From the NCBI RefSeq assembly GCF_032062135.1, contig NC_092859.1, forward strand, positions 40,978,295 to 41,042,294: DNA of 64,000 bases, written 5' to 3'. The notes beneath the pieces were generated by a model, which worked only from the letters and a program-made list of their open reading frames with translations, was not told the origin of the DNA and did not search any database. A program made the position numbers and the translations under genes. Of this stretch, positions 9,720 through 23,599 are shown one piece after another (the stretch's first letter is position 1; each line of letters opens with the position of its first letter). Source of the stretch: Pyxicephalus adspersus (lineage: Eukaryota; Chordata; Amphibia; Anura; Pyxicephalidae).

Positions 9720-11335
9720 GACCCCTCTATAGATAAGTATTGGGCATTAAACAATGAGCATTGTATTTTGTATATACTGTAGGGGAATACTGATTTAATT
9801 ATTTTTGATCTGTCTGTGTTCATTCCTGAATAGACTGTTTCACCTTCAGAAGAACACTAGGCCTTTCAGAAAAGGTGATGATGCTAGGATTAACTCCTTC
9901 TTTACTGTAGGAGTACTAAAAGTCAGAAGGCTTTAATTACCGTAAGTGTTTGGTCTTTTTCTCTGCCCCATTGACCCCCATTAAGGTGTCTATACCTCCA
10001 AAGGTGGTCAGATGTACCTATGTAATGAATTCTTTTGTGCACCAGAAGTGAACAGTGTTTTTTCAAACTAAACCATTCAGTGTCGTAAGTTCATCTGAAT
10101 GGGGAGAGGAAGGGCAAGGGGTTGAAACTGGAAGGTGCTGCCATTGACACTTATGGTAAACCTTAAACTGCCAGAACAATAAAAAAACATATGGGGGCAC
10201 AGAGAGACACATTTTTATGACAATGTTAACCCAACAGGTGATGGCAACCGATAATCACTAGGTGCACACCGTACCTTTATATTTTCTATGATTGCTAGTA
10301 ATAGCCTGAACACAGCAAGTATACATTGCAAAAAAAGGTAAACATTTATTTGCTATGCATATATGCACTTCAGCACGCATTCCAGTCAGTGCAAATTTTT
10401 ATCCCAGGTAGGGAATGAACAGGGCGTAGATCTATTGTGAATGATCACTAAAGCTATACAGCAAGCTGTGTTAACAGTATGGATGAGGCAGATAACTACA
10501 GTGTTATTCAAGGGCTAAAATATTTAGCTGCATATAACATTCCCACTATGATCATAAACTTAGTCTTGCCCTTAATCTAAATATAAACCTTTAACACTAA
10601 ACCATAAATCTCACCGTAATGCTTCCCCCCCCCCCCCCAAAAAAAAATACATTAAAAAAACCTCTTTGGTAGAAATAAGATTCAAGCTCCCCACTACCTG
10701 CAGGATTTATTAAATTCATCAATTGCTATTCTTTGGCTGAAACATTTACAGGTTAACAAGTAGGAATAGCAATCTGTAAAGCAATACATAGCCTTTTACT
10801 TAGTTCAGTCACAAAGTAACAAAAATTGAAAGGAATGGAGAATATACCCCTTTCCCTATAAAGGTACACAGCCACGTTGTCAGTATGTGTTACAGGTAGA
10901 GGTTTGGAGAGCTAAAATGCACCATTGAGTGTAGGGAGAGATACTATTTTTTTCATTATTATAATTACCAAGATTCCTCCATCATAGACTTCAATTCAAT
11001 TTGCCACAATGTTTGTAAAATTTGAGCCAGGTTTGCAAAAATGTTGGGGAACCAAAACCAGGCAGATCTGCTTATCCCAATCTCCTTACCAAATGCTGGT
11101 TTTACCTTATTAGTGCTGAGTTTACCAACTCATTACATCAAACTGTTTCTGAATTTTACATTTTGGCATGAAAACTCTGCTGGCCCATCCTCCTCTTCAG
11201 CAGAGATAATGTGACTATATCTCTAGGCCTCCATTTAGCGGTAAACAAAACCAGGTCAAATCCAAATTTTCTCGCAGAAAACTATATTTTTGAGACATAA
11301 ATTCCCTCCACCTAAAATCCACCTCAGCAAGACTG
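9720..11335. other. No gene seen; C14-A9 tract
   Basis: AT-rich DNA without convincing exons. A compound homopolymer of 14 C followed by 9 A lies at 10625-10647. Confidence 0.4.
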
Positions 11336-11339
11336 TCTT

Positions 11340-11547
11340 GGAGGATCCACGGATGACCAATGATGAATGATCATAATGAAAGTGAAGGAAAGAAAAAAGC
11401 TGTTCTGTCGTTTTTCCCCTCTCCATAGAGCAGAATGGTGCTGTATGTACCGCACTCGTTCATGCATTTTATTGTCGTTTGCCGTTGAAAGATATCGTGA
11501 AAGATCCTCTCCAATGACAATTATTGCACGTGTGCACTTAGCCTTAT
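11340..11547. mobile_element. Degenerate MITE related to the 8.9-kb element
   Basis: It shares words with the 8878-9168 element (CCCCTCTCCATAGAGCA, GTTCATGCA, AAAGATCCT, CCAATGACAATTATTGCACG) and ends in GTGTGCACTTAGCC, resembling a decayed terminal repeat. Many CpG sites have changed to TpG or CpA. The boundaries are approximate. Confidence 0.55.
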
Positions 11548-11549
11548 GT

Positions 11550-13250
11550 TAGAATGAGATATACATTTTGCTTCAGGTAATGCTAAGATAAAAAGTGCCA
11601 GAACTACTGATATTTAAATGGTAAAGAAAAAATTAACTTCAGCATTGTCAAGGAAAGAGTAATAAATGACGATTTGCAGTCCTCTTTAAAGAATATTACA
11701 GCACCTAGACTGATTTTACAATTATTTACAGTTCATTATAACGCATTTCCATACTTTTCCTTTCTTTCCCGTCCGTGTTGTAGAGATCAGAATCAAAAGC
11801 ATAAACTACTATAATGACCGACTATAACCATAAACATCACACTAGCTATTTGTCCTAATCGATACAATGACGGCCATATACAGGAGAAGATCAGATAGGA
11901 AATAATTACACAAAGATTTATGGTGATCAAGTTAATGAAATAAAAAGATCCCTTGTAAAAAAATTTTTATGTTTGTAAACAGTAACAAGATATTCTAGTA
12001 AGAGGTGAACTATTACAAGTCAGGTAAAGGTGAAATTATTTAATAAATAAATACCAACCTAACAGAATAACTGTTAGCAAACGTTGATTAGGTAGAAGTA
12101 GAAATGGCACCTTCAGTTTATTACCTGTTTATTACTATTTAAATTCAATATCAATTTTATTTCCAAAAGAAATATACTGCATTCAATGACAATAAATAAT
12201 ATTTTACAATTTGAAAAAAACACATAAATTAAATAAAAAGAAATAATGATCAAGGAGAAAATATAAAATAAATTAAAGATAAAATAAACTGTAATACAAC
12301 CAAATAAAAATAATCGTATTATTGTTCACACAATTGCACACTTGATTTGTACAGCATATTTTTTTGCAATGCAACATATTCACTTTTAATATCCAATCAA
12401 GATCTATATTATTAATATTTACAATAATTCCATTTCTTCACTACAGGGGTGATTTTTGCAATCTGTGGTCTCTTTTAATACACAACTAATTTAGTTAGAA
12501 TTAGATTGGATAACTGACATTACAATATGGGTTGGTATAAACTATTTAGTAAAATAACCCATATAGGACTATAAAATAGAAACTTTTCACCTTTTTAATC
12601 ACTGCTGCAAACATTTGTACATGTTTATATTAATTTCTTTGATTATAGGTTTATTTGCATTTATTTTTATGAAGAGCATATAAATGTGTTGGAGGTCTGT
12701 CCACCTACAATCCTATGTTGTCTCCTGTCATTGAATCCTGTGCAGTGACCTCCACAGACCAGCTGCAAGTGGCAGATAGAGGGGTTATTTTTTAAGTTTT
12801 AAGTTTTTCTTTTTAGTTTGGGCTTAGTTTCTGACAACATTTGATTTTTAAGAAAGCAGAAAAATGAAACATTTGGCCAACGAATTCCAATACATTTTTC
12901 AATGCAGTAACTTGGATTTTAAAAGTACCAGGTTTTACCTACAATTGTAACCAGCTCATTCAAAAAATGTTTATAGGGGGATTGCATGACTTTTATATAT
13001 GGCTAAAGGTATTGCATGTAATATGTATGGTTAACAATACTCTGTAAACCATGTAATAAACCAGGCATTTTAAATTTACAGCTATTATCTTGTATAGGAA
13101 ACCTAAATAAAATGAATGGGGGGTGTAAAAATGTGCAAAGATTCAGTTTATGGTATGCTTATACTTTTGTCATATGGCAAAGAGGTAAATATAGCCAGGT
13201 AAACACAGGTAAGATAGATAAATAGGTAGAGAGGTTGAATGATACAGATG
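11550..13250. other. Very AT-rich stretch, nothing recognised
   Basis: Long A/T-rich sequence with many AATAAA and TAAATAA words and no open frame or repeat that I recognise. Confidence 0.4.
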
Positions 13251-13251
13251 A

Positions 13252-13318
<67 letters not shown>

Positions 13319-13336
13319 TGAATAGATAGATAATAG
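13252..13336 (+). repeat. (GATA)n microsatellite
   Basis: About 15 near-perfect TAGA/GATA units run to about 13310, followed by interrupted units (ATAGATAGTGAATAGATAG). Imperfect GATA-like units also precede it from 13211. Confidence 0.95.
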
Positions 13337-13339
13337 ACG

Positions 13340-14740
13340 GAAAATGGAATAGATTGCTAGAGAACACAGATATAGAAGAGGTCAGATAGAGCATTACTAT
13401 ATATGTAAATTCCAGATCTGATGTTCTCCATGAAGAGTTGGACAAGGGAGGGGGGCAGGAATTTGGCACGTGCTTGGCTACCCCTCACCTTGCTCTTCTC
13501 ACCAGCTAACCCCACCCACATTGTTCCACCTTCAGAGACTCTCCGGCTCCTGGATATCAGGCTCTGGACCCTGCACACAAAGGCATCATCTCTAATACCT
13601 CTAGGACATCCTTTCATCCTCTGGTCTCATGTCACACCTCAGCCATGGGATCTGATCATTTGCTATTGTCCCAAGGTTAGCAGGAACTGAGAAGAGCCAA
13701 ATAAAAGAAAAACAAAGAGAATCGCTTTCCCCTTAATCATAAAATGCAAAATACAAGTATCTCCCATCCCCTCTTTCCCTTTCTATTCACAATTCTCTTG
13801 TAAAAATATATAGCTTCTCCTTCCTAAACCTTTTTGCTTCTGTACTTTGCTGCGCAAAAACGCACAGACGCAGCGCTTTGCAGACGCAGGGCTGGCTGTG
13901 ACCCCATTCTAGCACCTAGGTTGGAAACTAGAATCTAGTCGGGGACAATTAGCAGGAGGATTTCAGGCGACATTAAAGTTAATGCTCTGAAGTGCACAAG
14001 TGGCACTTTTTTATCAGTTAATAGTCAGGTCAAAGTACTGTGGTGTGAAATACACTGCTTTAACCCTTCCCAGCCTCCTCCAGAATCCTAGCAGAAAAAG
14101 GGAACCCATAGAGCTAAATGTAAATGACACACTTTATGTAACATATTTAGGCAATTCTTATTAAAACAATGAAGATTAATGTAGCCCAATGAATCACCCA
14201 TAAGACACAATGCAATCAGCAGCAATGTGAAATGCAGAAAAGTGATCATTCAAGGGACCAATCATGTTCCTGAAAATATATTTCTTACCACTTAGAATAA
14301 AATCCATGTAATATTGTCACTCACCTATTAACATAAATCTGCCAGATTTTATACATAATACAAAGCATATCTATTTACCATGCACCAAGATCATGTAACA
14401 ACATAAAAATACATTGTATAATACAGAATCATCAGATTAGCATAACAGATACATAAAGGTACAAAGATAGAAGGATAGATTAATATTCTTTATATCCAGG
14501 CATATATATGATAATGACAAACCACAAAACCTTATTATACAGGATTTGCAGATTTCTGCAAAGTAAAAAATGTTCATGGAATAAAGGAATAAAAAAATTC
14601 CATTTTCCTTCAATAATCATCTGCATTATGTGTTTTATAGATATCTTCACAAGTAGCTGAACTCTGAAGCTGAAAGACAATTTAATTTACTAAATAGTAT
14701 GGATTGGTTACTTTGCAAATAAATAATTATTTCAAGATGT
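13340..14740. other. GC-richer unique segment, then AT-rich DNA
   Basis: 13405-13690 is noticeably richer in G and C than its surroundings and open in two overlapping frames, but without splice sites that convince me. A small CpG cluster (GCGCAAAAACGCACAGACGC) lies near 13851-13890. It could be a regulatory element or an old repeat. 13920-14740 shows nothing. Confidence 0.25.
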
Positions 14741-14741
14741 A

Positions 14742-14841
14742 TTTTTTATTATTATTAATATTAATATTATTACACAGTATTTATATAGCGGCATCATATT
14801 ACGCAGCGCTGCACAAAGTTCCATAGTCATGTCACTAGCTG
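14742..14841 (-). mobile_element. LINE/SINE 3' tail fragment
   Basis: Reading the minus strand, GCGCTGCGTAATATGATGCC and GCTATATAAATACTGTGTAA are followed by a (TAA)n-like tail at 14742-14775. The same tail occurs at 21.5, 28.6, 35.4, 37.4, 46.5 and 48.0 kb. The 5' part is missing. Confidence 0.75.
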
Positions 14842-14844
14842 TTT

Positions 14845-16720
14845 ACATTCAATACCCAGTTTTATGCATTGTAAAAAATCAGGATGGCATGCAATTGGTT
14901 GTTCAAAGGGAGCACTGCTTAGAATTTAAGTGGTCTTTTCTCTGTTAGTATATAAACCCCAGTAAGTGAGGTTCCTGATGATGGGGTTGCAGGACAGGTT
15001 TTAAAAAATTCGCCTAATTTTATTGGTTTTCTCTAAGCCCCCAGATGTCTCCTGATGCTGAGTAATCCTCCTTTAGGGCCCATTCCCAGTATTATGCTAA
15101 TACATATGCCATAGTAAACCAGCAATGCCAGGCAATGTACTGCTGTCATTTGCTGTGAACTTTAAAACTAAAAGCTATTTTTGGTGCAGAGTGCCACATT
15201 GGCATAACACATTCATTTGAAGACACTGCAAAATAATTCACAGAGGTGAATTGTACACAGCTCATAACACAGCTTTAGAATTTAGAAGCTAGATGGACAT
15301 TCGGCAGGAATAACATTTATGTATGTTTTGAATAGTATTTTTAGGAATTAGTTTATTGTTATAGCATGCATACACCTAATAAACATATATATTTTATGAT
15401 TTACAAAGTGTTAAACAACATAAACCTTTGGAAGTCACAGTGATAGGATTAATATGTTCTTTATTATCAATAAGCATTTCCCATGGTTACTTTTATCCTT
15501 GAACAAGTAGTCAAAACCCCACTAAACCTCCCCTACCCTATTGCCTGCACCTGTACAAAATGTCCCAAAGATAAACCTATATAGCTGGCAATGTATATAA
15601 TATACTATTATTATTTTTCAAGTGTAACCTGATTCTGAGCATACCACTTTAAAAAACATTCTCTATTAGAATAAATTTTTATTGGTGCCATAAAACCCTT
15701 TAAATCAACATGTTGCAAAGGAAATTGTAATCATAAAGTCACTGCTCTATGGCATGCTCAGTAATAATTAATACTGCCGGGAAGTGTTTTTCTCATCAAT
15801 AAGATAAAACCTGCATAGTTATCAAGCTGCCAAGAGGTAAGTGGCCGTCAGACACTTACATTTTGACCTCTGATCAGTAAGATCACTGTATCTCCTAAGA
15901 GGCAGATTAACCATGCACAATAGTATTGTAAAAGTATAAATGTTTTTTACCAATTCACTACAGAGAGAATTCAAACTTAATAATGCAGGTCAGTTCGTTC
16001 CTCTATGATTTTGGTGCAGCATTGCTACATATAAATTGTTCTCAACTTGGGGTGAACATCATGGTAGGTTCTCAGTTAGGTTCTCATCATAGGTGACTCA
16101 TTTAAGAATGGGAAATTATCTCCCCATGCATTCATATGGACTCTTGGAACCACAAAGTAGCACCTAGAGGAAGGCATAAAACTCTAATAATATTAATAAT
16201 AATATAAATATAAAGCAAGGCCCGATTTACTCAGGGAAAACAGTGCTATTGAAACAGGAGTTACAGGGGTCAAATTGTAACTAGGCCTTTGCTTTAGAGG
16301 GCTTTTATAGCATTTCTGCTGCCACTGTCTGCTACATTGGCAAGTCCACAAAAGCATAGTCGCCATGACAAATATGGAACCTTCTTGATGCCAGTTTCTG
16401 CTGCCATGCCACAGGAACGGATGAGATGCTTGCATTGGCAGCTGAAGTTTAAGTCCTGCCCTCCTGGAAGGTTGTGAGAAAATACAGCCATGACCCAGTG
16501 CCAAGTGCCATGACCCAGGAGCTCAAGATAGAAAGAGACATGCAATGCTGGCTAAGAGAAATGGTTTAGGAAGAGCAGCTCTGGGAGAGAAGCAAGAATT
16601 GTAAAGATGGGTGGGAGGGGTGACCCGACCTGACCAATGTTGGGGTGCTGTTCTTTAAGGCACAGACACTGGCCTAAGTGATCTGACCTAACTTGTGCTG
16701 TAGTGGGCAGAGAGCACAAA
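14845..16720. other. No gene seen
   Basis: AT-rich DNA. A short (TAA)n-like tract lies at 16184-16215. Short overlapping frames at 16.2-16.5 kb (minus) have no splice sites or family resemblance that I can support. Confidence 0.35.
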
Positions 16721-16724
16721 CATA

Positions 16725-16905
16725 GATCAATAATGTAGAGGGGACAAATACCTTAAACACCAATGTAAAGAGGCATAGACAGTGACCCCCAATGTAAAGG
16801 GGTCATAGGCAATGACCACAAATATAAGGGGGCACAGAAAATGTCCATGTTGATTACCAATATATTAGGGCACGGTGATTACCAATGTAAAGGGGTCACG
16901 TACTC
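16725..16905 (+). repeat. Degenerate short tandem repeat
   Basis: About five diverged units of roughly 30-35 bp contain ACCAATGTAAAGGGGCACAGACAGTGAC-like words, each built around AATGTAAAGGGG and TGACC. The units vary in length and sequence. Confidence 0.6.
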
Positions 16906-18925
16906 CTGACCACTGCACTCTGAAAGTTTTGCTGTGTAATTAAACAGTTTCGACCTCCTGCACTTCAACCTCCTAATTGTACAACTGTGGCACTATATAG
17001 GCTTTTTTACTTTATATAGCCCTGACTGGTGCACTGTATGTTCTACATAATGTTGACTGCAGTGCTTTTCATGCAGTATTCTATATAATGTAGCCCTGTA
17101 TACCCCTGTTCCCCATACGCTATGTTGAACATTACATATAGTAGTCCTTTCTTTGTATCCCATATGCTATACAGTCCTGGCCTCTGCAATGGACATGTTG
17201 ACTTGTCAAATTTTGCACTGGGGCTGCAGATTTGTATCTATTTCAGTGAGGGAAAATACATTCTCATACTCCCCCAAGCTGATAGAATACAGCCTGGAGC
17301 TATCATCTAAGTGTTATTTCTGGTTACCTTTGAAAGTCATTCTTCAGATTCCCATAGACTATAAATGACAGTCTCTTGTTTTTTGGCCACATGAAACAAT
17401 GTTTTTGTGCCTATAACCACCCTCAGAAACTGACAGCCACAATTCATTGGGAATTAGAAATCAGATAGGAAAATTTCACTGCAAATCTCATGAGACGGGC
17501 AGTTAGAGGCCTAGTATGCAATGAAAAACTGTACACCTTTAATGAATTTATCTAATAAAATGATTGGATCTGTAGTGAATAGGTAGAAAAATATACTTTT
17601 GACCTGCACCTTGAATTCAAGTCAAACCTCTCTAAAGCATGCCCTTTTGTTGGCACACCTCTCTTGGGCATATGGCAGGTAGGTTGGTGGCAACATGTGA
17701 TGTGCAGCAGTAGACTATGCAACTCCCCTTGCCCACCATGTGTACTCATTGAATCCCTGACAAATGGTGGGGGAGAAAAGCTTGTTAAAATATGGATGCC
17801 TAGGTACCCTTGCATACAGGGTAATGGGTAGGGACAGTTTTAGAAGATAAGGAAGTGCACTACCATTTTCTGGACAAACACCAGACAAAAGGTACATTTT
17901 TCCAATTACCCCTTCTACATGTTCCATATAACACAGCAAAACTTAACTTTTTGATTTCAGTTCCACTTTATTCTAGACAAAAAACATTATATCTTGGCAC
18001 TAGTACAACTCTGACTCTAAGTCATATTCATTGGGCAGCTGTGTCTAAATCAGGTAGCCATCTTGTCTGGGAAAAGCTGGAAGGTTGGGTGTGTTTAGGA
18101 TGTAGCAGGTGGGTCTGTTTGAAGTGGCTCATTTACATTAATGAGCCTCATCAACCTCTGGGTGACCTTTAAAAAAAGTACTGACCAGGAAGACCCAGGA
18201 CAAGAAACCGCTCCTCTTTTACTAGACACAAGAGAGGAAAGGGGTAGTGGATGTTTCTGTGGGTTACAGGAACAACAAACACACAACAAAGCAATAAATG
18301 GGAAGTGAATCCTGTTGTTTAGAGTAGTGTGACGTTCTTTTTTTGTGCTAACTAGCTGGCTTCATGACATTAGGTTCATTTAAATAAGCTAGAATACAAG
18401 TCTGGTCCTATATGGTTGGATTTTTGCAATCAATGCAATTATTCCAGAAATGCTGGAATAAGGAAATATCCAAATCACTCGCAAATGAGTATCCACAAGC
18501 AATATTTCTTGTGACCAAACAACTATTGCTTTATTCAGTGGAGACAGTTTCTTTTGGAGGATCCATGTTATATGCAAACATCAGATAAGCAAGGTAGAAA
18601 TTTGTTCAGGTCCTGGTAATTGTTTAAAGCTCTTTGTAGAAAATGGATTGGTTCCTTTATTGGGGGTTCTTGAGTTTCAAGGTGGGGGAAGTTTGAATAG
18701 GCATGGCAGTTTGCAACGAGGAAAAAGATCATTTTTATTGCCCATTGTGGTGAGTCTGTTTGTCTATGGCAACTTAAACATATACAGACCCAGCAGTCTA
18801 CATAATTCAGCTACCACAGACTGCATATTCGCTAGCTGGTGGCCACAAATATATCATTACTTGTTAACATAGATAGATAGATGCCTCTTCAGTAATGATC
18901 TGACATGATATACATACCCATCTTT
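16906..18925. other. No gene seen; weak repeats near 17.05 kb
   Basis: 17020-17180 has diverged repeats of TTCTATATAATGT and CAGTCCTG-like words. The rest is unremarkable. Frames at 17.6-18.2 kb are short and unsupported. Confidence 0.3.
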
Positions 18926-18928
18926 GAA

Positions 18929-18995
18929 TATAAAGCTTTGTACACACATTTGCCCAATAATGACTATTGTAGGTGAGCAATAATTCATTTTAATA
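18929..18995. mobile_element. MITE end fragment (GTACACAC family)
   Basis: TAAAGCTTTGTACACACATT followed by TGCCCAATAATGACTATTG matches the left end of the MITEs at 8.9 and 39.75 kb. Only one end is present. Confidence 0.55.
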
Positions 18996-19189
18996 TTTCT
19001 ATCTATATATAGAATGTTTATAGTATAAAGCAAAGATGTAGCAACATTTTTTAAATACTAAAATCTGTGTATAACAGCAGTGTCCATGATAAAGTGTCTC
19101 CAAATAAACACGCAAGGCATTCACAATAGTTTACATGTCTATATTTAAATGGTTTAAAGTTTTAATAAAACACCACACAAGCAGATGAC

Positions 19190-19680
19190 ATTTTTCCTGC
19201 CTAGGCTTTCGTAAGCGAGATTCATATTACTGAGAGCTAAACTTCCAGATGAGCTTGCATTGTCTTTGGGACAGGAGGTGCCCAGGAAACAAATGTGAGT
19301 TCTGATAAACCCGTCTGTGTAAAAGTTTGGATTGGAAGGAGCAGTTGTTTCATATTGGAACAAATGGTCTGAACCTGCCCCCCTGCCCTGTCTGAACCAC
19401 CATCTGCACATTTGGCAGTCGGTGGCTGATACCATTCAATGCCGCTCTCATTCATTTTCTTTGGGGCTGCCATTGAGGGAAGCTGCTTGTAGGGTCTGCC
19501 CTGGGGCAGTGGTTTATTGGCAAATAGCAAACACACAGTAACTCCTTTGCCAGCCTTTGTGCAAGGTGCCAGCTGCTGGGAGCCCTGCAGAATTGCTAAA
19601 TCCTGGGACAGGTCTGACCCTGCCCTGACACTCCCAGGCCTAGATCTTCTGTGCAGGGGGTTTTAGCAGACTGATATTTC
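19190..19680. promoter_or_regulatory. Unique GC-richer island, candidate conserved noncoding element
   Basis: About 490 bases stand out from the AT-rich surroundings by higher GC, lack of recognisable repeats and overlapping long open frames on both strands. There are no canonical splice sites or coding family signature. E-box-like and GC-rich words such as CCAGCTGCTGGGAG occur near 19568. I infer a possible enhancer or old exon; function is unproven. Confidence 0.2.
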
Positions 19681-19689
19681 AGATGTTTT

Positions 19690-21500
19690 GATGTTTGTAT
19701 TTCTAATCACTAACCAATACATTTTATTTAGAATGCTAAAGGGTAGAAACATTGTTGTTTTTTTTGTTGCTGGCTGTTTCCATATTGGAGAGATTGTTCT
19801 CTAATTTCTATCAGGACTGGCATTGCAAACTAATCTCTCAACTCTCATTTATAGTAGTGTAGGAATGAGCCAGAAATGCTAAAAATGCTTTATTTTCTAC
19901 ATGTGCCTTCTTGTCCCTATGACAACTACTTCTCCCATTTGGTCACAGAAAGTAGTAAAAATCAAAAAGTAATATTACCCATTCTCTATCGCCTATTCCT
20001 GTAATGAAAGCAAGACATACTTACCTAAATCTGTTATTCAGGTCCCTTGCCAACTGCAAGACTGAAGGGTCTGCAAATTAGGCACTTTTGAGGAGCCAAA
20101 TTTCAACCGGTCCCCCACAGTCTCCTGGTTCTGATGTCAGCCCCGTAGACTCCTCTTCTGGACCTTGAAAGAACTGCGCCATTTGACAACCAATAGTAGG
20201 TGTCCACGTGATGCAGGTAGTGATGTAAGCATCTGAATGAGGAACCTTACTCTTGTATAGAGACAGAAGTGGTCCCACTACATTATCATGGCTTTATGTA
20301 AGTAAAATGGGCATATCTTTGAAAAAAACAGCAATCAGTTAGTAGGGGCTGTGGGATGAAGACCAGGTTTAAGGGTAACCAGCTTAACACAATTGGAATA
20401 CTCATAAAGTAACTATTTTACCAGCCAAATGGTGTTTAGGCCTAAATTTTATGCAGTCCTGCCAGTATGTACAGTCAGATTGTTGGCTTGGTAACCAGCC
20501 TGTGATAGGACACCATAAAAGTAAACTTTTCTGCACCCATTGATCATCTCTTTTCGATACTGATGAAGCATCAGTAGGTATTTTTGCTCTGCCCTCCTTT
20601 TTGCATGATGCCTGTCAACACATAGGCATGCAAAAGAACCGACCATTCTGCTGTACAAGAGATTACAGAATGTTATACCTAATTCAAATTCTTTTGTTGA
20701 GACTATATTTAAAAATAGATTCAGTATTTCCTATTACTTGCACCAATTTTTTTTCTTTTATATCTGCCTGGAGCTATGTACTATAATTTATGATTACGTA
20801 TATTTTATGGTCAGATCCTGGATTACATTTCTACCACACTGTGAAGACAGAGAGTGGCGTGTCTTTAGATAAAGAATGTGATGGAAAATTATCTATTTCT
20901 CTGTTCAGCAGTTCTAAATTTGTGGAGGACATGTAGAAGCCACATTTCTGAAGTCAGGCATATTTCTCGTTATAATGGAGCCGATGTGGAAATCAGCTCT
21001 GAGAACAAATACTTTTTTGTGGTCAACCCCAAATAAGAACTGACAGCCCTTCTAAATCAAAACACTGGACAGCAAGTCCTTTTTTTCTTGTAAAATGGGA
21101 AACTTGGTAAACATTAACAACACAAAAAAATGTGTCTATAGGAAGTAATTGAAAATGTAGAAAGATAACATAAGTAAGCAAGGGGGATGTTGTGAAGGCC
21201 ATTGATCATTTCCAGGTGTCTTCCTGTCTGTAAAGAGCCTTGTTCATTAGGCTGTGTTTACTATAGAAGAAAAGATGAACCTGTGATACAATAGACCATA
21301 AAGATTCAGCTGATACACTTTAGTTTTTCTTGTGTTGTCCATTTTTTATGGTAGCTCATATAAGAAAACACTCGGCACCTTGTATTTGCTCCTGAAAAAC
21401 ACTGCGTCTTACTAGAGGGGAAGTGTGCAATATACTAGAGTCAACGAAACTGAAGACACCCATAGATGTAAGATAAATGAAACCGGACCTAGCCAAAAAC
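19690..21500. other. No gene seen; strong donor-like word at 20.02 kb
   Basis: On the minus strand, TTTAG|GTAAGTATG near 20015-20030 looks like a splice donor. A similar AATAAGGTAAGTATA word occurs at 28.53 kb on the plus strand, so it is probably part of a frog repeat. No partner acceptor or frame was found. Confidence 0.3.
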
Positions 21501-21506
21501 ACGCAG

Positions 21507-21745
21507 TATTTATTATCATTATTATTATAATTATTATTATTATTACACAATATTTATATAGTGCCAACATATTACGCAGCGCTTTACAAAATCCATACTC
21601 ATGTCCCTAGCTGTCCCTCAAGGGGCTCACAATCTAATGTCCCTTCCTCATATCTCATATGTCATTAATACAGCATAAGGTTGATTTTGGAGGAAAGCCA
21701 ATTACCCTAAGTGCATGTTTTTGGAATGTGGGGGGAAGTGGTAAG
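21507..21745 (-). mobile_element. SINE/LINE 3' region
   Basis: Minus strand: GCCAATTGGCTTTCC-like body, ATTAGATTGTGAGCCCCTTG, then GTAAAGCGCTGCGTAATATG, TTGGCACTATATAAATATTG and a (TAA)n tail (21507-21545). It matches the 28.6-kb SINE body but lacks the tRNA-like head. Confidence 0.75.
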
Positions 21746-21749
21746 GTGG

Positions 21750-23595
21750 CATATAGGTTAGTTTTTGGTTTGGAGTTTGAATCGTATGATCTGCATGATA
21801 TTTCATTCATTGCTGGAGAACCAGGCTGCTTTGTGTGATGGAGAAATGGTCCAATTCTCTTACCATTCTCTTACCCAATTCTCTTCCAGCTCAAGATATT
21901 TGTAGGGTTTAGATTTGTTTTAAAGGAATATGAAAATTTGATTCCTTCTGTAGTATGGTCATTTTATCAGTCTGTTGGAACTTGCCATGTTAGGAGAGGT
22001 GCCTATTATTTTGTTCTTTTTTGGGAAAAGGAAAAGAATGCCCTGTAGTGACCCCATCATTCAGAAGCATTAATTCTCAAACTCTTAGGAACCATTGAGT
22101 GGCCCAGTCCTCAGCTTCCAAAGTCTGAGGTATCAGACAACATCCTTATGCGTGCCTACATCTCTGTAGTAGTCAGATTCAGACATCCCCTCAATGGGTG
22201 TCTCCTTTTATGAAATGACATAATCCTTCCCACTGCTTGGCTGAGAGCCTTGCAAACAGTCACAGCAGTCTGTCCATTCAGGCCCTAGGAGGTCATATCC
22301 TCATGTAGCAGTCTGTGGCTAAATATCTTATCTGGCTCTATGTACACCAGTGACATGCCCCCTATGGCTTGTTGGACTAGCAGTCCATTGTGTGTCACAG
22401 CAGGGGGCAAGGACAACACAACAACAACTCCTGTGCATAATCTGCTAATCCCTGTAATGCAGACAACACACATTAACAAAACCATTAATTCAATTTCACT
22501 TCACAGTCTAGGAGATAGCTAGATAGACAATTCACACCAAGCAGTAAATGAGTGATACTGAGAATCTAGCTAGGCAATGTTAATGATATTTTTTATGTAA
22601 AGGAACAGTAAACCTGAATTACTTGAATGTGAATCTATGCTATACCTATAAAAGACAAAGCTATAGATTGTCCTAATTGCCCCCTACATCCACATCAACA
22701 CATAATCCCTGTCATTTCATTATAGGGAAGCATGTGACTTATTGCCACCCTTCCCAATTAGAAGGTCTGGTACTACATGATTGCTCACTGGGGCATGAAG
22801 TCACATTAAGGCGGGTGCTTTAGCTCTGTGTATGCCAAGTTGCCAATCGGTGTATGCCAATTTGGCCCAAAACAGCCATAGAGATAGAACATCATTTAAT
22901 GTCTATGGGTACTTTCAAGTTCATTGTAAAACCTAATTAATTTACTACAATCTTCTTTAGATCTACTAACAATTGTGTAAAACAAAGGGCCTGCCTAAAC
23001 AGATACAAATAGAATTAATTGTAATTTTGGGAAATCTGAGGGTGACGATTCATGGTTCAATCTAATCATACAATCTCTGTACAGTCTCTGTTAGATTGAC
23101 AGGTCAGACCAGGTAGTGGTCACACCAGTCACTAGGAGCAGTGGAAGTCACACAGCAGAGATCATTCCACATGAGGAAGTTATGAGCAATCACTTGGTAA
23201 AATATAGGCATTGTGTAATATGAGGTAAAGAACACAGAAAGTTTTCACAGATTTTTGGCAGGATGGTATGTTTTTGCATCCGACTAACATAAAAAACAAA
23301 ACATTAACAATGGTATATTTAATAAACTAAAAAAGAATAAATAGGAAAAGTGCATTGTTAGGCCTTACACACAGTGTAATCTTGTATTATATGCATATTT
23401 CTCTACTTTTGCACACATTAGGAAGTTTTTACATTTACACTGGAGACAGGAACAATGAGTTCATTTACATGAAATATGTGTATCACACTTCTGAATGCTT
23501 TTGGCACCCAAAAATGAATGCCATTTTTGACATCAGGGTCCCATCAGGGCCTGCTGAGGCCTATTCCCAGACCAACTTTTCAATAAAGTACAGAA
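21750..23595. other. No gene seen
   Basis: AT-rich DNA with no recognised repeat, RNA gene or supported exon. Confidence 0.35.
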
Positions 23596-23599
23596 ATAA

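Noticed and set aside
13170..13469. 99-codon frame with IYLSIYLSIYL repeats
   Set aside because: It is translation of the GATA microsatellite.
20015..20280. Minus-strand exon ending TTTAG|GTAAGTATG
   Set aside because: A similar donor-like word recurs in another unrelated stretch (28.5 kb), suggesting a repeat; no acceptor or stable frame was found.
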